Below the pieces are notes generated by a model. It did no database searches. It was not told where the DNA came from and worked only from the letters and a program-made list of their open reading frames with translations. 23,983 nt of DNA from Ferrimonas sp044433165 (GTDB lineage: Bacteria > Pseudomonadota > Gammaproteobacteria > Enterobacterales > Shewanellaceae). How positions within the stretch are numbered: position 1 is the stretch's first letter; the number at the start of each line of letters is the position of its first letter. The stretch lies in assembly GCA_044433165.1 (NCBI GenBank), contig JAWXTX010000034.1, positions 1 to 23,983 on the forward strand, written 5' to 3'. Position numbers and translations under genes: made by a program. Of the stretch, positions 7,665 through 15,290 are shown piece by piece.

Positions 7665-7959
7665 ATGACAAACTAGAGATTAGCATAGGATTTTGTGTCT
7701 ACTTTGAGGATGGTCACGCTATTCAGAACTTTTTGAGTAACTGTGATGCTCATCTCGGAACTTGCGCGTGCTGCATTGATGGCTGTCACGTATTTTCGTT
7801 GCTTTGCTAAGCAAATTTGTTGTTTTCTCGCTGAGCTTATTGCGTAACAGGGCAAACCACGACTGGTTAGACTAAGCCGTGCATGCGGATTTGGCAGCAG
7901 CGAAGAAACTGCTTACTATGCGCGTCCATGTTTCAATAACCTCCACCCTATTGAGAGTT

Positions 7960-8166
7960 ATGCAGCAAATTAATTCGATAACTTTGGCTAAAGGAGCGCT
8001 GTTGCTCACCTTAAGCTACTTTGCCGCTTGGCTGATTGGCCCTGTCTTTTTAACCGAGTCTGGTTTTGCGGGGGGGCTGCCGATCTGGTTTTGGGCCTCT
8101 TGCATTGTTGCCCCGCTGGCTTTATGCGTAGCTGTGAGCCTTTGGCTTGGGAGATCCCATGGCTAA
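7960..8166 (+). CDS. yhdT: YhdT family small membrane protein (DUF997)
   Basis: 68 residues from the ATG at 7960. Two hydrophobic segments (about 9-31 and 40-62) are separated by a short loop with GGLPIWFWASCI, matching E. coli YhdT (LTLLYLAVWL ... FPRWFEMACILTP). E. coli YhdT has 80 residues and aligns from about this start; earlier in-frame starts at 7918 (ATG) and 7879 (GTG) would add 14 or 27 residues with no clear ribosome-binding site, and the GAGAG before 7960 is unusually close, so the start is uncertain. Its stop overlaps the first codons of panF by 8 bp, the usual yhdT-panF arrangement. YhdT is thought to be a small partner of PanF; its role is not established. Confidence 0.82.
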   Translation: MQQINSITLAKGALLLTLSYFAAWLIGPVFLTESGFAGGLPIWFWASCIVAPLALCVAVSLWLGRSHG

Positions 8167-9613
8167 TTATGCTCTGCTATGGCCAATTCTGGCGTATTTA
8201 ATGGTGACGTTAATCGTGGCTCGGTTGGCGGCGAGCCGCAGTCAAACTGATAATTCTGGCACCAGTTTTAGCCAGCGTTATTTTTTGGGCGGCCAGTTTA
8301 TGGGCGGCGTATTGTTGGCATTGGCATTGGTTACTACCTACACCAGTGCCTCCTCATTTATTGGTGGACCAGGAGCGGCTTATCAATTTGGGTTGGGCTG
8401 GGTGCTCTTAGCGGTTATTCAGATCCCAGTCGCTATGCTCACATTAGGCGTCGTTGGCCCCAAGCTTTGGCAATTGGCGAAACAGTACCAAGCGGTAACG
8501 GTTTTGGATGTATTAGCCCAGCGTTACCGAAGCCCAGTGTTACTGTGGCTTGCTGGGTTGGCTCTCGTTGGTGCCTTTATTGGCATGGTAGTGGTGCAGT
8601 TTACAGGCGGTGCTCGGCTGTTATCCGTTATGACGGGGGTTGATTATTCCGTGGGGCTGGCTCTGTTTGTTGGCACCGTGCTGGTTTATACCTTATGGGG
8701 TGGCTTTCGGGCGGTAAGTTACACTGATGCCTTACAGGGGTTGGTGATGCTTTTGGGCATGGTTGCCTTGTTTGTTGGTTTGTTATGGCAAGGCGGTGGT
8801 TTAACGAGTCTCACCACTGAACTACGCCAAATTGAGCCAGCATTACTTACACCTAAAGGGCCGAATGATTTTATTGCATGGCCTTTTATTCTTTCGTTTT
8901 GGGTACTGGTTTGTTTTGGCACCATTGGTTTACCACATACGGCGATTCGGGCGATGGCGGTACGAGATGGGCGCGCCTTAAAACAGGCGATGATTGTCGG
9001 CACCATCGTTTCATTCTTAGTGGTGTTATTGCCGCATTTGAGCGGGGTGTTAGGGCGGGTGTTGATCCCAGAACTCAGTAGCCCAGATGAGATCATTCCT
9101 CGGCTGATGGTGGATCTTTTCCCACCGTTAGTGGCTGGCTTGCTATTAGCAGCACCAATGGCGGCCATTATGTCATCGGTTGATTCGATGTTACTACAAA
9201 GTGCCAGCACCTTGGTGCGGGATCTGATGATGCGTAACCGGGAAATGAGTGATCAACAGCAGCGGCTTTTTAGTGTGCTCTCTATTGTTGCCTTAGCACT
9301 GACTTGCGGCTGGTTAGCTTTAGATCCTCCACAAATGATCATCTGGTTAAATTTAACCGCATTTGGTCTACTGCAAGCGGTATTTTTATGGCCTATTGTT
9401 GCTGGGCTTTTCTGGCCTAAAGCCACAGCAACCGGTGCCATTACTGCCATTGTTGTTGGCGCCAGTTGTTTTTTATATTGGACCACCGCGGGCATTAAGT
9501 TTTGGGGACTGCATGCCATTGTACCAAGCCTGTTCTTATCCGGTGTGGCGCTGCTCGTAGTCAGCTTATTGGTGCCGGAAAAACAAGCTCAAGTGTTGGA
9601 GCAGCATAATTAA
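8159..9613 (+). CDS. panF: Sodium/pantothenate symporter PanF
   Basis: 484 residues (E. coli PanF 483), a sodium:solute symporter family protein with about 13 hydrophobic segments in the inner membrane. Diagnostic stretches shared with PanF include TSASSFIGGPGAAY, YGLGWVLLA-like GLGWVLLAVIQIP, QFTGGARLL, FWVLVCFGTIGLPHTA, LAAPMAAIMSSVDS, PPQMIIWLNL and AVFLWPIV. It imports pantothenate (vitamin B5, the CoA precursor) driven by sodium. I chose the ATG at 8159 (MANYALLWP), which has GGGAG 4-5 nt upstream; an in-frame TTG at 8147 would add four residues. It overlaps yhdT by 8 bp, implying translational coupling, and is closed by a strong terminator. Confidence 0.95.
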   Translation: MANYALLWPILAYLMVTLIVARLAASRSQTDNSGTSFSQRYFLGGQFMGGVLLALALVTTYTSASSFIGGPGAAYQFGLGWVLLAVIQIPVAMLTLGVVGPKLWQLAKQYQAVTVLDVLAQRYRSPVLLWLAGLALVGAFIGMVVVQFTGGARLLSVMTGVDYSVGLALFVGTVLVYTLWGGFRAVSYTDALQGLVMLLGMVALFVGLLWQGGGLTSLTTELRQIEPALLTPKGPNDFIAWPFILSFWVLVCFGTIGLPHTAIRAMAVRDGRALKQAMIVGTIVSFLVVLLPHLSGVLGRVLIPELSSPDEIIPRLMVDLFPPLVAGLLLAAPMAAIMSSVDSMLLQSASTLVRDLMMRNREMSDQQQRLFSVLSIVALALTCGWLALDPPQMIIWLNLTAFGLLQAVFLWPIVAGLFWPKATATGAITAIVVGASCFLYWTTAGIKFWGLHAIVPSLFLSGVALLVVSLLVPEKQAQVLEQHN

Positions 9614-9639
9614 AGGCATTGCTATCAAGCTGCCTATGA

Positions 9640-9684
9640 AATAAAAAGAGGCTGATGCAATTGGTGCATCAGCCTCTTTTTATT
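9640..9684. terminator. Bidirectional terminator between panF and the MarR-like gene
   Basis: A perfect 20-bp stem (arms 9640-9659 and 9665-9684) with a 5-nt loop. The core is AGAGGCTGATGCA/TGCATCAGCCTCT, flanked by A-rich and T-rich ends so that it works on both strands. It serves panF (+) and the convergent regulator gene (-). Confidence 0.93.
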
Positions 9685-9736
9685 GACACTCAATCCAGCA
9701 TTAATAGGGTAATGAATTGGTGCGTTGTTAGAATTT

Positions 9737-10066
9737 TTAATGGATCAGTGTGGTTAGGCGGTCACGGATCTCTTTGCCACGTTCGGTGAGATAAGCGCGT
9801 TTAATGCGGTAATCCTGCTCATCAACGCGCAGTTCAACCAAGCCTAAACCGTTACGACCAGAATGAACGCGTTCAGACAGCAAGCGTGCATTACGGCTTG
9901 CGCTGGCTTGAGACATTTCAAAGCGCTCTTGCAATTCTTTGATTGAACAGCCTTCCTCTTGGCATACCTGCATAAACATCAGGCAAGTTTGAGGCGGGAT
10001 CTCACTGTATACTTCCCGAAATATTTCTACACAATCCATTAGTTTCGATAATTGAGCTTGACTCAT
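9737..10066 (-). CDS. Small MarR-like winged helix-turn-helix regulator
   Basis: 109 residues from the ATG complementary to 10064-10066, preceded by GAGGAAG about 9 nt upstream. Helices at about 8-40 (LMDCVEIFREVYSEIPPQTCLMFMQVC) lead into the helix-turn-helix CSIKELQERFEMSQASASRNARLLSE (about 43-68), whose second part is the recognition helix. A wing with GLGLVELRVDEQDYRIKRAYLTERGKEIRDRL follows, a typical MarR-family ending. It lacks long dimerisation helices at either end, so it is shorter than most MarR proteins (about 140). The ligand and targets are unknown; no adjacent gene is obviously its target. Similar short proteins are seen in phages and marine gammaproteobacteria. An extended start at 10117 lacks support. 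Confidence 0.75.
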   Translation of the reverse strand: MSQAQLSKLMDCVEIFREVYSEIPPQTCLMFMQVCQEEGCSIKELQERFEMSQASASRNARLLSERVHSGRNGLGLVELRVDEQDYRIKRAYLTERGKEIRDRLTTLIH

Positions 10067-10529
10067 TTTATTTATCTTCCTCTGCTCAACAGCATTTCGC
10101 GTTGTATATGATAACAATGACCTGAGGCTCGTTACTTACCATTCCCCTCTGACCAACAAATAAATAACAGTCGCGCCTGATTCAAACCAGAACCTCGTGA
10201 CAAAACCTTGAGCGAGAGCACAATAAAAGCCAATTTGTTAAATTTCATGGGGTATTGTGAACGTCATTCCGATCGCTGCTCTCCTGTTTTAATTCGAAAG
10301 TAATTGTTTTGTTTGCGTTTGTTTTTTAATTGGATTGCAGTGTTTAGGTGTTAATTTGGATGCGTTGTGGCCGCTTTGTTTGTTTTTTAGAGCTTAGGTT
10401 ATAAGCAGGGTGCGAAGAGTACAGGTGTGGCGATGTTTTTTTGAACGGCAAATAGGGTTTTGTTGAACATTAAAATGCGGTGATGCTACTGCTTTCATTA
10501 CCGCATCTTAATGTTTAAAAGGCTTATTG
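10067..10529. other. Intergenic region upstream of the MarR-like gene
   Basis: About 460 bp with no convincing gene. The stretch 10295-10400 is very rich in T and G on the plus strand. It ends in the xthA-side hairpin at 10466-10515. The promoter of the MarR-like gene must lie in its left part, but I see no clear -35/-10 pair. Confidence 0.6.
10466..10515 (-). terminator. Probable xthA terminator hairpin
   Basis: Arms 10466-10481 (AACATTAAAATGCGGT) and 10500-10515 (ACCGCATCTTAATGTT) pair over 16 positions with one mismatch around an 18-nt loop. It starts 14 bp after the xthA stop on the minus strand. There is no long U-tract, so termination is likely but not certain. Confidence 0.6.
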
Positions 10530-11336
10530 TTACTTAAATGTTGCCCAGATCGGGGCGTGATCAGAGGGCTTTTCAATGCCGCGTAAAGGGTAATCAATGT
10601 CGGCTTCTTGTAACCGATTTGCTAAGGATGCAGTCGCTAAGATAACGTCAATTCGCAAGCCTCGGTTATCATCGAAGCCTTTTGATCGGTAGTCAAACCA
10701 ACTGAATTTATCATTGCGTTCTGGATGTAACTGTCGATAAGTATCAATAAGCCCCCATTGCATTAAAGTGGCTAGCCATTCGCGTTCTTCTGGTAAAAAT
10801 GAACACTTGCCATCACGCAGCCAACGCTTGCGATTGGGTTCACCAATGCCAATGTCTTGATCTGCAGGGCTGATATTGATGTCACCCATTACCACTAACG
10901 CTTCGTCGGCGCTGCATTCGTCGTGCAAATAATTCATGAGATCTTGATAGAATTTGGCTTTTGCTGGAAATTTTGTCTCATGTTTGCGATTTTCTCCCTG
11001 CGGGAAATACCCATTTAAGATCCGTACAGGCTGGCCATGTTCATCGGCTACCGTCACCATCAGCATGCGCTTTTGTGCTTCGGTATCGTCTGTTGGAAAC
11101 CCTTTTTGATAACTAATGGGCACCTGTTTAGTTAGCATTGCCACCCCATAATGGCCTTTTTGCCCGTGATGCACCACGTGATAGCCCATGGCCTCTACGG
11201 CTGCTAAGGGGAATTGGGGATCATCTACTTTAATTTCCTGTAAGCCAATCACATCAGGCTGATGGCTTTGAATTAAGGCTTCCAATTGGTGTAAACGAGC
11301 ACGCAATCCATTGATATTAAAACTAACAATTTTCAT
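10530..11336 (-). CDS. xthA: Exodeoxyribonuclease III XthA
   Basis: 268 residues, the E. coli length, and aligned throughout. It is the major AP endonuclease and 3'-5' exonuclease of base-excision repair, in the endonuclease/exonuclease/phosphatase fold. Active-site residues are in place: N7 in SFNINGLRAR, E34 in GLQEIKV, Y110 in NGYFPQGENR, D152 and N154 in GDINISPAD, D230 in RGLRID and H260 in KPSDHAP. FSWFDYRSKGFDDNRGLRID is the signature stretch. It starts with ATG (MKIVSFNING). In E. coli xthA is in the RpoS regulon, and here an rpoS gene lies about 2.3 kb away, but I do not see an RpoS promoter that would prove the link. It appears to be a single-gene unit. Confidence 0.97.
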   Translation of the reverse strand: MKIVSFNINGLRARLHQLEALIQSHQPDVIGLQEIKVDDPQFPLAAVEAMGYHVVHHGQKGHYGVAMLTKQVPISYQKGFPTDDTEAQKRMLMVTVADEHGQPVRILNGYFPQGENRKHETKFPAKAKFYQDLMNYLHDECSADEALVVMGDINISPADQDIGIGEPNRKRWLRDGKCSFLPEEREWLATLMQWGLIDTYRQLHPERNDKFSWFDYRSKGFDDNRGLRIDVILATASLANRLQEADIDYPLRGIEKPSDHAPIWATFK

Positions 11337-11536
11337 AAATTACCTGTTATTGGATGAGGCGACAGCGGGCAGTGCGGTGCCGATATGAGATCTCAATGCC
11401 AGCATTGTGCATGAGCGTTTATCGTGAGAAAAGCCACACCAATGAATTGAGGTTATCGTTTGCCTGTAAGTTATTTAAGGATCTGCCGCCACGCTGAATT
11501 GGTGTTAGTGCTAAAAGTAGGGGCGGAGGCAATAAA

Positions 11537-11556
11537 AAACCGCCCGAAGGCGGTTT
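11537..11556 (-). terminator. Rho-independent terminator of the MFS transporter gene
   Basis: AAACCGCC (11537-11544), loop CGAA, GGCGGTTT (11549-11556). On the minus strand this is a UUCG-capped stem followed by TTTATT, 25 bp after the stop. Confidence 0.88.
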
Positions 11557-11580
11557 AGTTACAACATCCATGAAGCGTGA

Positions 11581-12807
11581 TTACGCTTTCACTGGTGCGC
11601 TTTCTGGTTGCGCTTGATCTTGAGTAACGGGCTTGATCATCAACCCCAGTACCAGCGCGATGGCCAAGCCAATGGCTGAAACAGTGTAAGCAATGGCGTA
11701 AGAGCCATAAGCGGCAGAAACGTAGCCAGCAATAACCGGGCCAATAAAGCCGGAGACGCCCCAAGAAGTATACAGTACACCAAAGTTGGTGCCGTAGTTT
11801 TTCAGGCCATAATAATCTGCAGTTAATGATGGGAACACCGCTAACAATGCACCGTAACCCACGCCGGCCAAGGCTGCGCCGAACATGAAGCCCATCTCAG
11901 ATTGGTACATTGGGAACAGCAGCATGTTGATCCCTTGCAGTACGAATACCAGCAGCAATGTACGAATGGCACCAATTTTATCGGACAGCATGCCCATAAC
12001 AACACGGCCACCCGAGTTAAATACGGCCAGCGCCGAAACCAAGAATGCAGCGCTGGTTAAGCCACCTTGGGTTGCCGCGATGGAGGTAATGTTACCAATC
12101 AACATTAAACCGGCAGAGGCAGAGAAACAGAACATCACCCACAACATATAAAACTGCTTGGTTTTTAGCATTTGACGCCAGTTGAAGTCATTACCGCCTT
12201 CTTTGCCTGCTGGAGCAACATAGCCTGCGGGGGCTTCTGCTACATAGCCTTCCGGTGGGTTCACAATGGTAAAGGCTAGTGGTACCGCAATCAGTAGGGT
12301 CGCAATACCAAAAATTAAAAAGGTGCTATTGATGCCAAAAGAGTCAATTAAATAGTTGGTTAGCGGGGCTAAGAACAGGGGAGCCATACCAAAACCCCCG
12401 GCGATAAGGCCGCAGACCAACCCTTTTTTGGAGGAGTGGAACCACTTCATTGCGGCGGGTGACAAACAGGCATAAGCAAAACCGATGCCTGCACCGACTA
12501 AGCCACCAAAGCTTAATGCCAGTGTGAGTGGGCTCGAGGCGAAAGAGGACACCATTAAGCCAATGGCAACCATTGAACAGCCTAAAATCACCATTTTGCG
12601 AGGCCCCATACGGTCTTGCAAAATACCAGAGAGCAAAAGGCATGAGGCAAACGCCATTACAGCAATACTGTAAGGCATGCCAGCATCAACAGCAGACCAG
12701 CCCAGTTCGGCTTGAAGGGCTTTGGAGAAGACACTCCAGGCGTACAACACGCCCATACATAAGTTAATCGCGACGCCCGCGACTAAGATCTTAACGGCTC
12801 GATTCAT
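11581..12807 (-). CDS. Oxalate/formate-antiporter-family MFS transporter (lactate/formate-type)
   Basis: 408 residues with about 12 hydrophobic segments in two halves, and a polar middle loop at about 195-215 (GYVAEAPAGYVAPAGKEGGNDF). The family features are the early CMGVLYAWSVFSKAL, the MFS loop DRMGPRKM between helices 2 and 3, GAGIGFAYACLSPAAMKWF, and in the second half GRVVMGMLSDKIG. These place it in the OFA (oxalate:formate antiporter) family, which includes OxlT, YhjX and proteins annotated as L-lactate transporters. The substrate is therefore probably a small carboxylate, but oxalate, formate, lactate and pyruvate cannot be told apart. With pflBA 4 kb away and no focA in the window, carboxylate exchange in fermentation is an attractive inference. 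The gene has its own terminator. Confidence 0.85.
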   Translation of the reverse strand: MNRAVKILVAGVAINLCMGVLYAWSVFSKALQAELGWSAVDAGMPYSIAVMAFASCLLLSGILQDRMGPRKMVILGCSMVAIGLMVSSFASSPLTLALSFGGLVGAGIGFAYACLSPAAMKWFHSSKKGLVCGLIAGGFGMAPLFLAPLTNYLIDSFGINSTFLIFGIATLLIAVPLAFTIVNPPEGYVAEAPAGYVAPAGKEGGNDFNWRQMLKTKQFYMLWVMFCFSASAGLMLIGNITSIAATQGGLTSAAFLVSALAVFNSGGRVVMGMLSDKIGAIRTLLLVFVLQGINMLLFPMYQSEMGFMFGAALAGVGYGALLAVFPSLTADYYGLKNYGTNFGVLYTSWGVSGFIGPVIAGYVSAAYGSYAIAYTVSAIGLAIALVLGLMIKPVTQDQAQPESAPVKA

Positions 12808-13197
12808 CTCGTATGCTACTCGAATAAAGATGGTCAGGATTGATTTAGGGTAGTACCGTTGCCCTTCAACTTGCAGGGCTCGAGCCTATTGGCTCGATTG
12901 GGCGGCGTACTATACGCGCAACGCACATGAGATAACTAGCCTCAATTTAAGAGGATGAGCAAGATATTTGCAGTTTGTTGGTTGTCACGATTTTTTATTC
13001 GATAGATTGTGATGCTGGTCTCGCTTTTGCTCTTGGCGTGACGCTGAGGCAGATGATTGGTTCGGCATAATAAAAAGAACCTAGAGGATAGTAGGGCGCA
13101 ACGGGCGAGCGGTGCTACACTACGGCATCTTTAGATAATGATGCCGACAGTGGGAATTGCCAGATCGCCAAGCCCCTGTCGTGAGCGGTGGAACGCA
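12808..13197. other. Divergent promoter region between the MFS gene and yibL
   Basis: About 390 bp without a supported gene. It should hold both divergent promoters. TACACT at about 13115 could be a -10 element for yibL, and TATAGT on the minus strand near 12912 a -10 for the transporter, but neither has a good -35. In-frame sequence from 13138 could extend YibL by 20 residues, but they do not resemble the family. Confidence 0.45.
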
Positions 13198-13554
13198 ATG
13201 GATTTAAAACAAGAACTGCATGAACTAAACAATCGCTTAAGTGCGGCTAAGCGTAAACTGCAAGCTGCCCATGAACGTAATGATCGCGCTGTGATCGATA
13301 AGTTTAATGAGGATATTACGGCCTTAACAAAGCGAATTGATGCAGTAAAAACAACGGCGACGCGTCAGTTAAGTAAAAAAGGCGCCGAGATCCAGAAAAT
13401 GAAATTTCATCGGGTGTTAACCAAAGCCGAACAAGCCGACATGGGGGCGCTGAAAAAACAGGTTCGTGGTTTGGTCGTGGTGCATCCAATGACCGCCATT
13501 GGTCGAGAAATGGGCATCAAAGAAGTTACGGGGTTTGCTCGCAACCCGTTTTAA
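13198..13554 (+). CDS. yibL: YibL family ribosome-associated protein
   Basis: 118 residues against 120 in E. coli YibL. The N-terminal 70 residues form a charged coiled coil (LKQELHELNNRLSAAKRKLQAAHERNDRAV and onward). The C-terminal half, with TKAEQADMGALKKQVRGLVV and HPMTAIGREMGIKEVTGF, is almost identical to the E. coli protein. YibL has been reported to associate with ribosomes; its job is not known. The start at 13198 has GTGGAA about 8 nt upstream, and upstream in-frame residues are not conserved in type. It is convergent with rpoS around a shared terminator. Confidence 0.92.
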   Translation: MDLKQELHELNNRLSAAKRKLQAAHERNDRAVIDKFNEDITALTKRIDAVKTTATRQLSKKGAEIQKMKFHRVLTKAEQADMGALKKQVRGLVVVHPMTAIGREMGIKEVTGFARNPF

Positions 13555-13578
13555 AGCTAGCACCGTTTAGCTTGAATT

Positions 13579-13605
13579 AAAAAACACCCTTATCGGGTGT
13601 TTTTT
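13579..13605. terminator. Bidirectional terminator between yibL and rpoS
   Basis: AAAAAACACCC (13579-13589), loop TTATC, GGGTGTTTTTT (13595-13605): an 11-bp stem with T-tracts in both directions, 25 bp after each stop. Confidence 0.92.
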
Positions 13606-13630
13606 AGTAATAGGGCATTTCAGCTTAGGA

Positions 13631-14599
13631 TCACAGCCCGTGGTTAAATAAACTTTCAGGTGACAAGCCTTCAGCCGAGAGCTTCTGTCGTAATTTAGCT
13701 AGAGCGGCAGTTTGGATCTGGCGTACGCGTTCTCGGGTTAGGCCTATCTCGTTGCCCACTTTTTCCAGTGTTGTAGGCTCATAGCCCAATAACCCAAAAC
13801 GGCGGGCAATAATCTCTTTTTCTTTATCGGTTAAAGAAAGCAAAAGTTCATTCACCGATTGGTTCATGTCGTCTTGTTCAACGGTATTACTTACTTCGAT
13901 CTCATCGGCCACTAAGTCCACAATGGATTTGTCGGCATCACCGGCCAATGGGGAATCAAGAGATGTGGTTTTTTCTTTTAATTTTAATATTTTGCTTACT
14001 TGCTCTACCGGTTTACCTACTTTATCGGCGATTTCCTCAATAGTCGGTTCATGATCCACATCTTGCGAAAGCTGGCGGGCGGTTCGAATATACAGGTTGA
14101 GCTCTTTGACAACATGAATCGGCAAACGGATGGTGCGAGTGCTATTCATGATGGCGCGTTCAATGTTTTGCCGGATCCACCAAGTAGCGTAGGTTGAGAA
14201 ACGGAAGCCGCGTTCTGGATCGAATTTTTCCACGGCGTGCATTAACCCAAGATTGCCTTCTTCAATAATGTCTAATAAAGCCAGCCCGCGATTGTTATAG
14301 CGCCGTGCAATTTTAACCACTAAGCGAAGATTGCTTTCGATCATACGATTACGAGATTTGGTGCAACCTTTGTGTACCCGACGGGCGTAGTACACTTCCT
14401 CTTCTGCGGTGAGTAGCGGTGAAAACCCTATTTCGCTCAAATACATTTGCGTTGCGCCGATGTTTTTGACCAGATCTTGTTTTACTTGATCATCAAATGC
14501 TGAAGAGTCGAACGATTGCTCTCCCTGTTCTTCTTCAGGTAAAGCGCTATTGCCGTTTTCATCTTCATCCATATCAAAAACAGTATTATCGAAGCTCAT
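13631..14599 (-). CDS. rpoS: RNA polymerase sigma factor RpoS
   Basis: 322 residues (E. coli RpoS 330). After an acidic 45-residue start comes region 1.2 (TQMYLSEIGFSPLLTAEEEVYYARR), region 2 with RMIESNLRLVVKIARRYNNRGLALLDIIEEGNLGLMHAVEKFDPERGFRFSTYATWWIRQNIERAIMN in outline, region 3 from RTIRLPIHVVKELN, and region 4 with LARRFGLLGYE-like IARRFGLLGYEPTTLEKVG and the helix-turn-helix EIGLTRERVRQIQ. The lysine equivalent to E. coli K173, needed for RssB recognition and for RpoS promoter choice, is kept in HVVKELN. RpoS directs stationary-phase and general stress transcription. It starts with ATG, with GGGAG about 7 nt upstream. There is no nlpD upstream, which is unusual. RpoD and RpoH are excluded by length and by the region 1.2-2 sequence. 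Confidence 0.94.
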   Translation of the reverse strand: MSFDNTVFDMDEDENGNSALPEEEQGEQSFDSSAFDDQVKQDLVKNIGATQMYLSEIGFSPLLTAEEEVYYARRVHKGCTKSRNRMIESNLRLVVKIARRYNNRGLALLDIIEEGNLGLMHAVEKFDPERGFRFSTYATWWIRQNIERAIMNSTRTIRLPIHVVKELNLYIRTARQLSQDVDHEPTIEEIADKVGKPVEQVSKILKLKEKTTSLDSPLAGDADKSIVDLVADEIEVSNTVEQDDMNQSVNELLLSLTDKEKEIIARRFGLLGYEPTTLEKVGNEIGLTRERVRQIQTAALAKLRQKLSAEGLSPESLFNHGL

Positions 14600-14609
14600 C
14601 GTTTACTCC

Positions 14610-14632
14610 CATTCTTACGCTCACAAAGAATG
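14610..14632 (-). promoter_or_regulatory. Hairpin abutting the rpoS ribosome-binding site
   Basis: CATTCTT and AAGAATG (14626-14632 and 14610-14616 read on the minus strand) form a 7-bp stem with a 9-nt loop. Its 3' arm runs straight into GGGAGT, the Shine-Dalgarno of rpoS, so folding could affect initiation. The stem is AT-rich and only moderately stable. Confidence 0.35.
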
Positions 14633-15157
14633 CGATTCGCAGTCACTGGTCTAGCTACTTCAACAGGCTCGCTGGCGTGCTTTTTGCGCAGAAGCGAGTA
14701 CGGCACCCGTTTGCTGTTCACCCTCTATGCGGATCGCGTATTCACCAAGGCTGACTGCGTTCATCCCAATATTGAACTGGCCCGATGATGCTCCCATATC
14801 GTCACCCTACGACTTGGAAAAACCGGCGTCAACCAGTGCTTAGTGCCTATTTATGTTTACATTCTGGCTTAACGATTGGATTTTTTCTTATTTGTTGGTG
14901 CAATCGACCTTTGGGGTTGTACTCTTATTAAGTTGATGTTTAATGACTTTTTAGCCAATGAGAAGCTGGTGTTGGGCAGCCGATAAATAAAAAAATGTGA
15001 CTGTTATAGGCTCAAAATTGATTGTTTATGAGACGTGACCCTGTGTTCATTTATTTAAGTGGCTGTTTGCAATGACACCTTCTATTTCTCATTTTTCTTT
15101 CTTAAGGTTTCCTGATAAACGATAAAATGCTGGACTTGGGTGGCTGCAAAATCGGTT

Positions 15158-15177
15158 CATTTGTAACGATACAAATG
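15158..15177. promoter_or_regulatory. 20-bp palindrome with central CG upstream of rpoS
   Basis: CATTTGTA-ACGA-TACAAATG is a perfect 8-bp inverted repeat with a 4-nt centre. Its size and near-central CG recall LacI/GalR-type operators. It lies about 560 bp upstream of rpoS and 45 bp beyond the receptor terminator, so only rpoS transcription could plausibly use it among the neighbours. Confidence 0.4.
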
Positions 15178-15221
15178 GTCCGTGAAATTGGCTGGGTAGC
15201 TAAGTTGTCAACAATAAAAAA

Positions 15222-15244
15222 GCCAGTAACCTAAGGTTACTGGC
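15222..15244 (-). terminator. Rho-independent terminator of the Oar-like receptor gene
   Basis: GCCAGTAACC (15222-15231), loop TAA, GGTTACTGGC (15235-15244), followed on the minus strand by TTTTTTATTG. It lies 47 bp after the receptor stop. Confidence 0.9.
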
Positions 15245-15290
15245 ATCAATATAGCGACGGATGAGTTGCTATGGCCGCTTAGCGGCGATG

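Larger units (their letters stand above)
7371..7959. other. Divergent regulatory region between pflB and yhdT
   Basis: About 590 bp without a convincing gene. It holds the PdhR-like palindrome at 7652-7664, the FNR-like element at 7632-7645, a small palindrome TAGATA-N5-TATCTA at 7491-7507, and a second, degenerate PdhR-like element (CTGGT-TAG-ACTAA, 7863-7875) nearer yhdT. A CRP-like half site TGTGA occurs at 7742-7746. The region is large enough to hold separate promoters for both flanking genes. Which sites serve which gene cannot be read from position alone. Confidence 0.6.
14600..15290. other. Long rpoS upstream region without nlpD
   Basis: About 690 bp with no supported gene on either strand. 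It contains the hairpin next to the rpoS ribosome-binding site (14610-14632), a 20-bp palindrome (15158-15177) and the terminator of the Oar-like receptor gene (15222-15244). The minus-strand part from about 15150 to 14600 is free to hold a promoter and a long 5' leader for rpoS, as in E. coli where the leader is the target of small RNAs. No small-RNA gene can be recognised. Confidence 0.6.

Noticed and set aside
7742..7757. CRP-like site TGTGA-N6-TCTCG
   Set aside because: Only the left half is good; the right half matches 3 of 5 positions, which is expected by chance in a region this size.
7673..7855. Minus-strand open frame of 60 codons in the pflB-yhdT region
   Set aside because: No ribosome-binding site, no recognisable similarity, and it covers a region that should be regulatory.
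14497..14754. Plus-strand open frame across the start of rpoS
   Set aside because: It is antisense to the rpoS N-terminus and leader, with no family features.
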